Positions 1-8,147 of a DNA stretch of 64,000 bases are shown here, piece by piece. Source of the stretch: Streptomyces sp. 840.1 (GTDB lineage: Bacteria; Actinomycetota; Actinomycetes; Streptomycetales; Streptomycetaceae); NCBI RefSeq assembly GCF_003751445.1, contig NZ_RJUU01000001.1, positions 377,001 to 441,000 of the forward strand, read 5' to 3'. Under the pieces are notes generated by a model. That model searched no databases, was not told where the DNA came from, and saw only the letters and a program-made list of their open reading frames with translations. A program made the translations under genes and the position numbers. Numbering within the stretch: position 1 is the first letter of the stretch; each line of letters opens with the position of its first letter.

Positions 1-1020
1 GCCGCCGAGTGTGATCCGCCGGTCCGGGGCCTGCTTGTTCCAGGCGGCCCGGCCCTTGATCCCGTAGATCTCCTGGTTGATCCAGCAACGCTTGCCGTCG
101 ATGTACGGGATGGCCTCGCCCTCGGTGACGCCCACCCCGCCGCAGCCCTCGTTCCTGGTCGTGATGCGGCCCTCGCGGTCGAGTACGGAGCGGATCGCGA
201 CGGTGTGCGCGCGGTCGATGCCGATGCCGCGCGACCAGACCTCGGTGACCGGCTCGGAACCCGCGGAGACGATCCAGACGTCGAACCCGGCCCGCTGGAG
301 CGTACGGACGAGGTCGCGCTGCTGGTCGTAGTAACGGACGTAGGCGGGCAGCACGTGGGTGCCGACGGTGCGGGTCGCGCCGACGGGCGCCGCGAGCGCC
401 TCCTTGCGGGCGGCCGCCGTGTACGCGCGCAGTTCGGGGACGGTGTGTCCGGCGAACAGCTGGGGCACCCACGCGTACTGCGGAACGGTTCGCCGGTGGT
501 TCCACTCCCCCGCGAAGGCGGCCGCGCCGCTCATCGTGGTGCCGTCCTCACGGATCTGGAGGATCTCGTCGGCGCAGCCGGTGTCGGTGGAGGTGGGCAG
601 GGGCGCTCCCACCGGGACTCCGGTGCCGCAGGCCTCGGTGAGGGCCTGGTCCGCGGTGGCGGTCAGCCACTTGCTGGTGTCCTTCCAGCGGGCGGGCCGG
701 AGGATCTTGTCGTGCCGCAGGGACCAGCTGATGGTGGCGTCGGTGACGTCGTTCTTGGTGATGGTGTTGTCCCAGTCGAACGCCGCGACGGGGCGCGGTC
801 CGCCGTTGCCGTGGCAGGTACCGCGCTCGTCGATCACGCGCTGCAACTGGGCACGGTTGTGGCCGTACCAGCTGAGTCGGGGGGAGAGCCTGGGGCAGCG
901 GGCCGTCGGCGCCGAGGACGCGCGATCGGCCGGGGCGGCGGCCACGGGGCCGGCTGCGGCCAGGACCGCGAGTGCTGCGGTCACGGCCGAGGTCCACGCG
1001 AGAACTAGTCGGTTACGCAT
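1..1020 (-). CDS. Secreted HAD-family phosphatase, 3' end cut by window edge
   Basis: 340 codons are present and the C-terminus lies beyond base 1. The protein starts MRNRLVLAW at an ATG at 1020-1018 and has an N-terminal signal peptide (charged start, hydrophobic stretch to about residue 29, Ala-rich cleavage region). The HAD nucleophile motif DWDNT (Asp82, Asp84, Thr86) sits at the start of the mature domain, and a serine-containing segment (IVSAGSEPV) fits HAD motif II. This architecture resembles exported phosphorylcholine-phosphatase-like HAD hydrolases, so an extracytoplasmic phosphomonoesterase is the best inference; the substrate cannot be read. It is transcribed leftward, away from the thioredoxin gene's stop. 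A 7-bp inverted repeat lies 17-37 bases upstream of the start. Confidence 0.8.
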   Translation of the reverse strand, partial: MRNRLVLAWTSAVTAALAVLAAAGPVAAAPADRASSAPTARCPRLSPRLSWYGHNRAQLQRVIDERGTCHGNGGPRPVAAFDWDNTITKNDVTDATISWSLRHDKILRPARWKDTSKWLTATADQALTEACGTGVPVGAPLPTSTDTGCADEILQIREDGTTMSGAAAFAGEWNHRRTVPQYAWVPQLFAGHTVPELRAYTAAARKEALAAPVGATRTVGTHVLPAYVRYYDQQRDLVRTLQRAGFDVWIVSAGSEPVTEVWSRGIGIDRAHTVAIRSVLDREGRITTRNEGCGGVGVTEGEAIPYIDGKRCWINQEIYGIKGRAAWNKQAPDRRITLGG

Positions 1021-1036
1021 GCGAGTGGACCGTACA

Positions 1037-1057
1037 TCAACATTTCCGCGATGTTGA
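1037..1057. promoter_or_regulatory. Inverted repeat upstream of the phosphatase
   Basis: TCAACAT and ATGTTGA arms (1037-1043 and 1051-1057) are separated by 7 bases. The element lies just upstream of the phosphatase start codon, where it would overlap a promoter or 5' leader. It could be an operator or a small hairpin; the regulator is unknown. Confidence 0.4.
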
Positions 1058-1105
1058 GGGGGCGCGCGCCGGTCCCGGGGCGGGGGCCGGAGCGCGCCAG
1101 GGTCC

Positions 1106-1450
1106 TCAGACGGCCGCCCCGAGCACGTCCTCCAGCTCCTGGAGCAGCCGCCGCTTCGGCCGGGCGCCGACCATCGACTTCACGGGCTCGCCCGAGCGGA
1201 AGACCATCAGGGTCGGCATCGACAGGACCGCGTAGCGGGAGGTGATCCCGGGGTTGCGGTCGACGTCGATCTGGACGATCTTGATGCGTTCGCTCTCCTC
1301 GGCCGCGATCGCGCCGAGCACCGGGGCGAGCTGGCGGCACGGTCCGCACCAGTCGGCGGTGAATTCGACGAGGACGGGGAGCCCGGCTCCCAGCACCTCC
1401 GCGTCGAAGCTCTCGTCGGTGACCTCGGCCACGCCTTCCACCTGGATCAT
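1106..1450 (-). CDS. trxA: Thioredoxin
   Basis: 114 residues, the usual size of a single-domain thioredoxin. The redox motif WCGPC is at residues 34-38 and the cis-proline segment SMPTLMVF follows in the expected place. It should act as a cytoplasmic dithiol-disulfide oxidoreductase reduced by thioredoxin reductase. The start at 1450 (MIQVEGV) overlaps the stop of the upstream MerR-type regulator by four bases (ATGA), so the two are almost certainly co-transcribed and translationally coupled. A longer reading from 1477 would run into the MerR gene and is less likely. The pairing with a MerR protein suggests a regulator-controlled, perhaps stress-inducible thioredoxin rather than the main housekeeping copy. 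Confidence 0.93.
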   Translation of the reverse strand: MIQVEGVAEVTDESFDAEVLGAGLPVLVEFTADWCGPCRQLAPVLGAIAAEESERIKIVQIDVDRNPGITSRYAVLSMPTLMVFRSGEPVKSMVGARPKRRLLQELEDVLGAAV

Positions 1451-1863
1451 GTCTCGTCCTCCCAGTTCATCGCACATCGTGGTTCGGGGCCGCCGGGCAG
1501 TTCGGCGGAAGCCTCCAGCTCGGCGCGGGCCAGCTGGGCGCCCACCTCCGTGCGGACCGACTGCAGCTGGCCGATGAGCGCGTCCAGCTCGCCGAGCTTG
1601 CGCCGGTAGACGGCCAGCGAGGCCGGGCAGCTGTCGCCGGCCGGATGACCGGCGCGCAGGCAGTCGACGAAGGGCCGGGTCTCCTCCAGGTCGAACCCGA
1701 AGTCCTGGAGGGTCCGGATCTGCTGGATCAGCCGCAGGTCTCCGTCGTCGTAGGTGCGGTACCCGTTCTCCGCCCGCCGGACGGGCAGCAGTCCGCGCGA
1801 CTCGTAGTAGCGCAGAGTCCGCGTCGTCGTTCCGGCCCGCTCGGCCAGCTCCCCGATTCGCAT
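1447..1863 (-). CDS. MerR-family transcriptional regulator
   Basis: 138 residues. The N-terminus (MRIGELAERAGTTTRTLRYY) is a standard MerR winged-helix DNA-binding domain, followed by the dimerisation helix. Two cysteines (Cys-x10-Cys, in CLRAGHPAGDSC) lie at the start of the effector region, where metal- or thiol-sensing MerR proteins carry theirs, but the spacing differs from the CueR/HmrR loop, so the ligand is unknown. The ATG at 1863 is preceded directly by a perfect inverted repeat (1878-1897). It is the first gene of a two-gene unit with the overlapping thioredoxin gene, so it probably controls itself and the thioredoxin. Confidence 0.9.
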   Translation of the reverse strand: MRIGELAERAGTTTRTLRYYESRGLLPVRRAENGYRTYDDGDLRLIQQIRTLQDFGFDLEETRPFVDCLRAGHPAGDSCPASLAVYRRKLGELDALIGQLQSVRTEVGAQLARAELEASAELPGGPEPRCAMNWEDET

Positions 1864-1877
1864 GCCTCGACGGTAAT

Positions 1878-1897
1878 CCTTGACGTCGGCGTCAAGG
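1878..1897 (-). promoter_or_regulatory. MerR-type operator/promoter palindrome
   Basis: Perfect inverted repeat CCTTGACG-TCGG-CGTCAAGG, 14 bases upstream of the MerR start codon. The arm contains TTGACG, a good -35 element on either strand. MerR regulators normally bind such dyads inside their own promoter, so this is the likely autoregulatory site. Confidence 0.65.
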
Positions 1898-1935
1898 CAA
1901 GGACGGCCGGGCGAGGGGCGGGGCGCGCGCGAACA

Positions 1936-1976
1936 CACGCCGGGCCGGTACGGAGTCTCCGTACCGGCCCGGCGTG
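1936..1976 (-). terminator. Strong hairpin terminator downstream of the dicarboxylate carrier
   Basis: A perfect 19-bp stem (1936-1954 with 1958-1976) closes on a 3-base loop. It lies 75 bases past the stop of the leftward carrier gene and before the MerR promoter, so it separates the two leftward units. There is no long T-tract, as is usual for Streptomyces terminators. Confidence 0.75.
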
Positions 1977-2050
1977 CATGGGGCTCTTCACGCGTTCTCG
2001 CGCTTTCTCACGGCTCCGGCTTACGTTCCCCCGCGCCGTCTCACGTCTTC

Positions 2051-3415
2051 CTACGCCTTCGCGAGCGCGGGCTGCTCCTCGCCGCCGTCCCTGGCCTCGG
2101 GGACCTGCGGCTCGGCGGCGGGGCCCTCGTCCGAGATCATCGACTCGTCGAACGGCAGCGCCCCGGACAGGACCTGGTCCACCCGCTCGCGGTCGATCTC
2201 CTTGGTCCAGGTGCCGACGAGCACCGTGGCCACGGCGTTGCCCGCGAAGTTCGTCAGGGCGCGGGCCTCGCTCATGAAGCGGTCGATGCCGACGATCAGA
2301 CCGACGCCGTCCACCAGTTCGGGCCGGTGCGACTGGAGACCGCCCGCGAGGGTGGCGAGACCGGCGCCGGTGACGCCTGCGGCGCCCTTGGAGGCGATCA
2401 CCATGAAGACGAGGAGCGAGATCTGCTCGCTGATGCTGAGCGGGTCGCCCGTCGCGTTGGCGATGAAGAGCGAGGACATCGTGAGGTAGATCGCGGTGCC
2501 GTCGAGGTTGAAGGAGTATCCGGTCGGCACGGTGATGCCGACGACGGGCTTGCTGACGCCCATGTGCTCCATCTTCGCGATCAGCCTCGGCAGGGCCGAC
2601 TCGGACGAGGAGGTGGAGAGGATGAGCAGGAACTCCCGGCCGAGGTACTTCAGCAGGGAGAAGATGTTGAGCCCGGCGACCAGGCGCAGGATCGTGCCCA
2701 GGATCAGGAACACGAAGAGGCCGCAGGTGATGTAGAAGCCGATCATGATGACCGCGAGCGACTTCAGCGCGTCGACGCCGGTCTCACCGACCACCGCGGC
2801 CATGGCGCCGAACGCCCCGACGGGGGCCAGCCACATGATCATGGCGAGGATCCGGAAGACCAGGCGCTGGAGGTGGCCGATACCGCGCAGTACGGGCTCG
2901 CCGGCCGATCCCATGGCCTGGAGCGCGAAGCCCGCCAGCAGGGCGATGAGCAGGGTCTGCAGGACCTCGCCCGAGGTGAAGGACGACACCATGGTGTCGG
3001 GGATGATGCCGAGCAGGAAGTCCGCGGTGGACGCGCTTTCCCCGGCCTGCGCCTCACCGGCGGCGCGGGTCGCCTCGGTGATGTGGAGACCGGAACCGGG
3101 CTCCAGGATGTTACCGACGACCAGGCCGATGGCGAGTGCGACGGTCGACATCACCAGGAAGTAGCCGAGGGCGAGCCCGCCGACCGCGCCGACCTTGGCC
3201 GCCTTGCGGACGGAGCCGACCCCCAGCACGATCGTGCAGAAGATGATCGGCGAGATCATCATCTTGATGAGGTTGACGAAGCCGGTCCCGATCGGCTTGA
3301 GCTCGACGGCTGCGCCCGGGGCCACGAGGCCCACCAGGATGCCCAGCCCCACCGCCACGATCACGGCGAGATACAGATACTTCGTACGGTCCCGCTTGGC
3401 GGCGGCCACTCCCAC
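2051..3415 (-). CDS. dctA: C4-dicarboxylate:cation symporter (DAACS family)
   Basis: 454 residues with about eight membrane segments and the two re-entrant loops of the glutamate/dicarboxylate carrier fold. Family signatures are present: a serine-rich loop STSSSESALPRL, the cation site segment NLDGTAIYL, and the TNFAGNAVA segment near the end. The tail of about 30 residues is hydrophilic. It diverges from a DcuS/CitA-like sensor kinase and response regulator, the classic control arrangement for C4-dicarboxylate or citrate uptake, so import of succinate/malate/fumarate is the best assignment, although glutamate/aspartate (GltP-type) cannot be excluded from sequence. A CRP-like dyad lies between the divergent genes. 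Confidence 0.88.
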   Translation of the reverse strand: MGVAAAKRDRTKYLYLAVIVAVGLGILVGLVAPGAAVELKPIGTGFVNLIKMMISPIIFCTIVLGVGSVRKAAKVGAVGGLALGYFLVMSTVALAIGLVVGNILEPGSGLHITEATRAAGEAQAGESASTADFLLGIIPDTMVSSFTSGEVLQTLLIALLAGFALQAMGSAGEPVLRGIGHLQRLVFRILAMIMWLAPVGAFGAMAAVVGETGVDALKSLAVIMIGFYITCGLFVFLILGTILRLVAGLNIFSLLKYLGREFLLILSTSSSESALPRLIAKMEHMGVSKPVVGITVPTGYSFNLDGTAIYLTMSSLFIANATGDPLSISEQISLLVFMVIASKGAAGVTGAGLATLAGGLQSHRPELVDGVGLIVGIDRFMSEARALTNFAGNAVATVLVGTWTKEIDRERVDQVLSGALPFDESMISDEGPAAEPQVPEARDGGEEQPALAKA

Positions 3416-3482
3416 GGGGGTCTCCTCGGCTCGTTCTTGTCCCTCCCCCGTCCCTGGGGGCCCCGGCGACTATTCCGCGCCC

Positions 3483-3497
3483 TGTGACGCCGGTCAC
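3483..3497. promoter_or_regulatory. CRP-like dyad between dctA and its two-component system
   Basis: TGTGA-CGCCGG-TCAC matches the TGTGA-N6-TCACA consensus at nine of ten defined bases. It lies 68 bases upstream of the carrier start and about 50 upstream of the kinase start, suitable for control of either promoter. Binding by Streptomyces Crp is an inference. Confidence 0.45.
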
Positions 3498-3545
3498 CCT
3501 TACGTGCATTTCGTTCGTAGGTTTTCGGCCAGGCAGACTGTGGAG

Positions 3546-5234
3546 ATGCGTCTCCCCCGTGCCCGTCCGCGCAGCCTGGCCGGACAGCTCTTCGCCATGC
3601 AGGTGGTGCTGGTGGCTGCCGTCGTCGCGGGGTGCGCCTTCTTCGCGTACGCCTCGGGCAGTTCGCAGGCCCGCGAGACCGCGACCCGGCAGGCGCGGGC
3701 GGTGGCCCTGTCGGTGGCCGGTTCACCCTCGGTACGGGAGGCGATCCGCACCCCGGACCCGTCGGCCGTCCTCCAGCCGTACGCGGAGCGGGTCCGCAGG
3801 GACACCGGGATCGCCTTCGTCACGATCATGGATCCGCACCGGGTCCGCTGGACGCACCCGGACACCGGCCGGATCGGTGAGACCTTCCTCGGGCACACCG
3901 CGCGGGCACTGCGCGGCGAGACGTTCTCGGAGACGTACACCGGCACGCTCGGCCCGTCCATCCGGGTCGTCACGCCGGTCCGGGACGGCGGCCGGATCGT
4001 CGGGCTGGTCAGTGCGGGCATCACGGTCGAACGGGTCTCCACGCAGGTGCGGGCGCAGCTGGGCGCGCTGGGGCTCGCGGCGGGTGCGGCGCTGGCGCTC
4101 GGCGGCATCGGCACCTACGTGATAAACGCCCGGCTGCGGCGGCACACCCACGGGATGAACGCCGCCGAGCTGAGCCGGCTGCACGACTACCACGAGGCCA
4201 CACTGCACGCGGTGCGTGAGGGGCTGCTGATGCTGGACGGGCAGCGCAGGATCGCCCTGATCAACGACGCGGGCCGGGAGCTGCTGGGGCTGGCACCGGG
4301 TACGGTCGGGCGCCGGGTCGCCGAACTCGATCTGCCGGCACCGCTGACCGGGGCGCTGCTCGCCTCCGAGGAGCGGGTCGACGAGGTGCATCTGACGGCG
4401 GACCGGGTGATCGTGGTCAACACCCGTCCGGTGGTGGGCGGCGAACGGCGCGGCACGGTCATCACCCTTCGCGACCACACGGAACTCCAGGCACTCTCCG
4501 GTGAGCTGGACTCCGAGCGGGGCTTCACGCAGGCGCTGCGCTCACAGGCGCACGAGGCGGCGAACCGGCTGCACACGGTGGTGTCGCTGATCGAGCTGGA
4601 CCGGGCCGACGAGGCGGTCGGCTTCGCCACGGCGGAGCTGGAACTGGCGCAGGCGCTGACCGACCGCGTCGTCGGCGCGGTGGCCGAACCGGTGCTGGCG
4701 GCCCTGCTGCTGGGCAAGGCGGCACAGGCCAACGAGCGGGGGGTGGAGCTGGTGCTGGCGGACGACAGCCTGATCGACGACGGGGTCCTGCCCGCGTCGC
4801 TGCCGCAGCGCGACCTGGTGACCGTCCTCGGCAACCTGATCGACAACGCGGTGGACGCGGCGTCCGAGGCGGCGGCCGGCCCGCAGGGCGGCGGCGCCGC
4901 CGACAGCGCCGTCCCCGCCCAGCGCACCCCGCTGCCGTCCCGCCCCGCGCACGCGCGGGTCACCGTCACGGCACTCGCCGGCGACGGCGAACTCCTGCTG
5001 CGGGTCGCCGACAGCGGGACGGGCGTCGACCCGGCCGACACCGAGGAGGTGTTCCGGCGCGGCTGGTCCACGCACGGGGCCGGCCGAGGAATCGGACTGG
5101 CGCTCGTACAGCAGGCCGCCCACCGCAACGGCGGCACGGTCACCCTGGAGCGGGGGGCGGACGGCGGCGCGGAGTTCACCGTACGGCTGCCGCTGCCCGA
5201 CAACGACGGCGCGCCGAGGAGCATGGCCCCATGA
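3546..5234 (+). CDS. CitA/DcuS-family sensor histidine kinase
   Basis: 562 residues. One membrane helix (about 15-37), an extracytoplasmic sensor domain (about 40-175) of the Cache type seen in DcuS/CitA, a second helix (about 178-200), a cytoplasmic PAS domain (about 210-310) and a GHKL kinase core. The phospho-acceptor is His336 in SQAHEAANRLH, the H-box form of the citrate/malate kinase family. The N-box GNLIDNAVDAA and glycine boxes DSGTGVD and GRGIGLAL are intact. It overlaps the response regulator by four bases (ATGA). Likely role: sensing an extracellular C4-dicarboxylate and inducing the divergent carrier. The start could also be the GTG six bases upstream. Confidence 0.92.
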   Translation: MRLPRARPRSLAGQLFAMQVVLVAAVVAGCAFFAYASGSSQARETATRQARAVALSVAGSPSVREAIRTPDPSAVLQPYAERVRRDTGIAFVTIMDPHRVRWTHPDTGRIGETFLGHTARALRGETFSETYTGTLGPSIRVVTPVRDGGRIVGLVSAGITVERVSTQVRAQLGALGLAAGAALALGGIGTYVINARLRRHTHGMNAAELSRLHDYHEATLHAVREGLLMLDGQRRIALINDAGRELLGLAPGTVGRRVAELDLPAPLTGALLASEERVDEVHLTADRVIVVNTRPVVGGERRGTVITLRDHTELQALSGELDSERGFTQALRSQAHEAANRLHTVVSLIELDRADEAVGFATAELELAQALTDRVVGAVAEPVLAALLLGKAAQANERGVELVLADDSLIDDGVLPASLPQRDLVTVLGNLIDNAVDAASEAAAGPQGGGAADSAVPAQRTPLPSRPAHARVTVTALAGDGELLLRVADSGTGVDPADTEEVFRRGWSTHGAGRGIGLALVQQAAHRNGGTVTLERGADGGAEFTVRLPLPDNDGAPRSMAP

Positions 5235-5914
5235 ACACAGAGATCCGGGTGCTGGTCGTCGAGGACGATCCGGTCGCCGCCGACGCCCATCAGCTGTACG
5301 TGGACCGGGTGCCGGGATTCACGGTGGCCTCGGTCGCGCACTCCCGCGCCGAGGCGGTGCGCGCGCTGGAGCGCACGCCGGTCGATCTGCTGCTCCTGGA
5401 CCTGTACCTGCCGGACGGGCACGGTCTGCACCTGCTGCGCTCGCTGCGGGCCGCCGGGCACACCGCCGACGTGATCGCGGTGACCTCGGCCCGCGATCTG
5501 GCCGTGGTCCGGGAGGGGGTGTCGCTCGGTGTCGTCCAGTACGTGCTGAAGCCGTTCACCTTCGCCACCCTGCGCGACCGGCTCGTCCGCTACGCGGAGT
5601 TCCGGGCGGCGGCCGGTGAGGCGAGCGGCCAGGACGAGGTCGACCGCGCGCTCGCCTCGCTGCGCTCCCCGCAGCCCGCCCGGCTGCCGAAGGGCCTGAG
5701 CGGCCCGACGCTGGAGGCCGTGACGCGGGCGCTGCGCTCGGCCCCGGACGGCGTGACGGCCGCCGCCGCAGGCGTGGAGCTGGGGATCTCCCGCATCACC
5801 GCGCGCCGCTACCTGGAGCACCTGGTGACGGCCGGGCGCGCCGTGCGCAGTCCGCAGTACGGACAGATCGGGCGCCCGGAACTGCACTACCGATGGGTGG
5901 CCGAGGCCCGCTGA
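5231..5914 (+). CDS. CitB/DcuR-family response regulator
   Basis: 227 residues. The N-terminal receiver domain has the acidic pocket (EDD near the start), phospho-acceptor Asp57 in LLLLDLYLPDG, and the conserved lysine in VLKPF. The C-terminal 60 residues form the helix-turn-helix typical of DcuR/CitB regulators (GVTAAAAGVELGISRITARRYL). Start codon overlaps the kinase stop. With the preceding kinase it forms a complete two-component system; its likely target is the dctA-like gene on the other side of the kinase. Confidence 0.92.
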   Translation: MNTEIRVLVVEDDPVAADAHQLYVDRVPGFTVASVAHSRAEAVRALERTPVDLLLLDLYLPDGHGLHLLRSLRAAGHTADVIAVTSARDLAVVREGVSLGVVQYVLKPFTFATLRDRLVRYAEFRAAAGEASGQDEVDRALASLRSPQPARLPKGLSGPTLEAVTRALRSAPDGVTAAAAGVELGISRITARRYLEHLVTAGRAVRSPQYGQIGRPELHYRWVAEAR

Positions 5915-5993
5915 ACGGCCTCCAGGCCTCCCCGGGAGCCCCTCGCGGACCCTAGGAGATTCCTACGAGCCGTGGCCTCGGTGGAACACACCG

Positions 5994-6022
5994 TAGTCAG
6001 ACGGCCTGCGACCTCTTACGGT
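5994..6022 (+). promoter_or_regulatory. Promoter of the HTH gene, leaderless type
   Basis: TAGTCA (5994-5999), a 17-base spacer, and TACGGT (6017-6022), followed six bases later by the GTG at 6029. This spacing predicts transcription starting at or next to the start codon. It decides the start: the alternative GTG at 5972 lies upstream of this promoter. Confidence 0.55.
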
Positions 6023-6028
6023 AGGGCC

Positions 6029-6712
6029 GTGCACCCCACCCCGCCTTTCAACGCTCCCGCCGCGCGCAGACTGCGCGAGGCCCTGGGAATGGCCCCCGGT
6101 CATGTCGCCTACGGCCTCGGCGCCCAGTACGGACTCCGGATCACCGCCGAGACCGTAGCAGCCTGGGAGCGTGGACTCGCCCTGCCGAGCGAGTACGAAC
6201 TCACCGCGCTCGCGGGCGTGTTGTGGTGCTCCCCCGGCGAACTCCTGACCGCCGCCCGCACCCTGCGCGAGCACCGGGTCGCCCGGCAGCTGTCACCGGA
6301 CGAGCTGGCGGGCCTGCTGGGGATGGCCGCCTCCGCGTATCTGCGGATGGAGGAGTCGGGACGGTGGCGCGGCAACGAACGCCAGTCCGCGGCGCTCACC
6401 GAGGCGCTGGGCCTGACCCCCGCCGACTTCGTGACGGCGACCGGCCGCGACGAGGAACTGGCCGAACTCCTGCGCAGCGCCGTGACGACGCGCTGGCAGG
6501 CGTACGTGAAGCCGGTCGCCAAGGTGGTACCGGTGGACCGGCGCCTGATCCAGGGCGTCCTGGAGGAGTTGCACTCCGAGTACCAGGCACTGATGGTGTC
6601 CACGCTGAGCTGGAGCAGCACCGGCACCGAACGCGAGGGCGGCACGGGCGACGCGGGCCGGGCGTTCCTGGCACAGATAGTGAGCCGGTTCTGGCAGACG
6701 ACGCAGAAGTGA
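6029..6712 (+). CDS. XRE-like helix-turn-helix DNA-binding protein
   Basis: 227 residues. Two XRE-like HTH segments can be seen: one at about 15-70 (ITAETVAAWERGLALPSEYE) and a second at about 80-130 (LSPDELAGLLGMAASAYLRME). The C-terminal 90 residues have no motif I recognise. The chosen GTG start (VHPTPPF) is supported by a promoter six bases upstream; an in-frame GTG at 5972 would add 19 residues. The gene stands alone after the dicarboxylate regulator. A transcriptional regulator is inferred; targets are unknown. Confidence 0.75.
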   Translation: MHPTPPFNAPAARRLREALGMAPGHVAYGLGAQYGLRITAETVAAWERGLALPSEYELTALAGVLWCSPGELLTAARTLREHRVARQLSPDELAGLLGMAASAYLRMEESGRWRGNERQSAALTEALGLTPADFVTATGRDEELAELLRSAVTTRWQAYVKPVAKVVPVDRRLIQGVLEELHSEYQALMVSTLSWSSTGTEREGGTGDAGRAFLAQIVSRFWQTTQK

Positions 6713-6785
6713 CCGGCCGCCGCCGACGGCCCTCGGCGGTCCCGGCGCGCCACCGGCCCCGCTGACCGCGCCGGCGCCGGAACGC

Positions 6786-6828
6786 GGCCCCCGGTCCGCC
6801 CCGCCAGGTCGGCGGGGCGGCCGGGGCC
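6786..6828. terminator. Bidirectional hairpin between the HTH gene and pfkA
   Basis: GC-rich stem (6786-6805 with 6811-6828) with a 5-base loop and one bulge, placed in the gap between two convergent genes. Probably ends both transcripts. Confidence 0.55.
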
Positions 6829-6839
6829 CGGCCGAGGGG

Positions 6840-7865
6840 TCAGAAGACCGACTCGGCCTCGTGCATGCGCTCCAGCGGGACGTGCTTCAGCTGGGTCACC
6901 GCGTCGGCCAGCGGCACCATCTCGATGTCGTTGCCGCGCAGGGCGGTCATCCGGCCGAAGTCACCTCGGTGCGCCGCCTCCACCGCGTGCCAGCCGAAGC
7001 GGGTGGCGAGCACCCGGTCGTAGGCGGTCGGCGTGCCGCCGCGCTGGACGTGGCCGAGGATGACCGGGCGGGCCTCCTTGCCGAGCCGGGTCTCCAGCTC
7101 GACGGCGAGGCGGTTGCCGATGCCCTGGAAGCGCTCGTGGCCGAACTGGTCGATCGCGCCCTTGGCGTACGGCATCGAGCCCTCGGCCGGGTGCGCGCCC
7201 TCGGCGACGCAGATGACGGCGAACTTCTTGCCCCGGGCGAAGCGCTCCTCGACCATCTTGACCAGGTCCTCGACCTGGAACTTGCGCTCGGGCAGGCAGA
7301 TGCCGTGGGCGCCGCCGGCCATGCCCGACTCCAGCGCGATCCAGCCCGCGTGGCGGCCCATCACCTCGACGACCATGACGCGCTGGTGGGACTCGGCGGT
7401 GGTCTTCAGACGGTCTATGGCCTCGGTGGCGACGCCCACCGCGGTGTCGAAGCCGAAGGTGCGGTCGGTGGCCGAGATGTCGTTGTCGATGGTCTTCGGG
7501 ACGCCGACGACGGGCATTCCGGCGTCCGAGAGCATCCGGGCGGCCGTGAGGGTGCCCTCGCCGCCGATCGGGATCAGCGCGTCCATGCCGTAACGGCGGC
7601 TCAGCTCGGCACAGTTCTCGGCCGCCTCGCGCAGCCGGTCGCGCTCCAGCCGGGCGGAGCCGAGGATGGTGCCGCCCCGGGCGAGGATGCCGCTGACCGC
7701 GTTGAGGTCGAGGGGGCGGAAGTGTCCGTCGAGGAGTCCCTTGAACCCGTCCTCGAAGCCGATGACCTCGTCGCCGTGACCCACCACGGCACGGTGCACG
7801 ACCGAGCGGATCACTGCGTTCAGGCCTGGGCAGTCGCCGCCTGCGGTGAGAACTCCGATACGCAT
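6840..7865 (-). CDS. pfkA: 6-phosphofructokinase
   Basis: 341 residues, one PFK domain. ATP/phosphate loop GGDCPGLN (residues 9-16), GGEGT with Gly104, the catalytic segment PKTIDND, and the fructose-6-phosphate segments (MGRHAG, RGGTPTAYDR) are intact. It phosphorylates fructose 6-phosphate, the committing step of glycolysis. Gly104 is the residue typical of ATP-dependent enzymes, while Lys124 is typical of pyrophosphate-dependent ones; the Gly/Lys combination occurs in some actinobacterial enzymes and ATP use is the likelier reading. It diverges from the pta-ackA-pyk genes, so the window groups one glycolytic entry step with pyruvate and acetate steps. Confidence 0.95.
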   Translation of the reverse strand: MRIGVLTAGGDCPGLNAVIRSVVHRAVVGHGDEVIGFEDGFKGLLDGHFRPLDLNAVSGILARGGTILGSARLERDRLREAAENCAELSRRYGMDALIPIGGEGTLTAARMLSDAGMPVVGVPKTIDNDISATDRTFGFDTAVGVATEAIDRLKTTAESHQRVMVVEVMGRHAGWIALESGMAGGAHGICLPERKFQVEDLVKMVEERFARGKKFAVICVAEGAHPAEGSMPYAKGAIDQFGHERFQGIGNRLAVELETRLGKEARPVILGHVQRGGTPTAYDRVLATRFGWHAVEAAHRGDFGRMTALRGNDIEMVPLADAVTQLKHVPLERMHEAESVF

Positions 7866-7892
7866 CGTGCTTTGTCTCCTGCTCGCTTGGGC

Positions 7893-7939
7893 CTGTCCGG
7901 CGGATCAGGGCGCGACCCCGGCCATGGTCCGCCGGACAG
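7893..7939. repeat. 12-bp inverted repeat upstream of pfkA
   Basis: CTGTCCGGCGGA (7893-7904) and TCCGCCGGACAG (7928-7939) are perfect complements separated by 23 bases, 28 bases upstream of the pfkA start. A third partial copy (CTGTCCGCCGG) follows at 7951. The sequence resembles short repeats scattered in Streptomyces intergenic DNA; it may be a 5'-leader hairpin of pfkA or a repeat element. The rest of the 282-base divergent gap up to pta shows no further feature that I can name. Confidence 0.5.
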
Positions 7940-8147
7940 ACCCTGGGGACCTGTCCGCCGGCCACTGCAGAATCCCCCGTACCGTGAGCCACGGTGATTG
8001 TCCCACGCCGGGTACGTACCTCGCGCTCCCGGCCGCCCCGGGGCCGCGGAGAGGGGCTTTCGCCCGGCGGGCGGCCTCTCGGCCCCCGCAGGTATCGTCA
8101 AACAGGCGATATCACCCATACCTGCCAGCAAGGACGGGAGAGCACGC

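Noticed and set aside
1880..3487. Long plus-strand frame antisense to the dicarboxylate carrier
   Set aside because: Highly charged translation without motifs; the opposite strand encodes an intact transporter.
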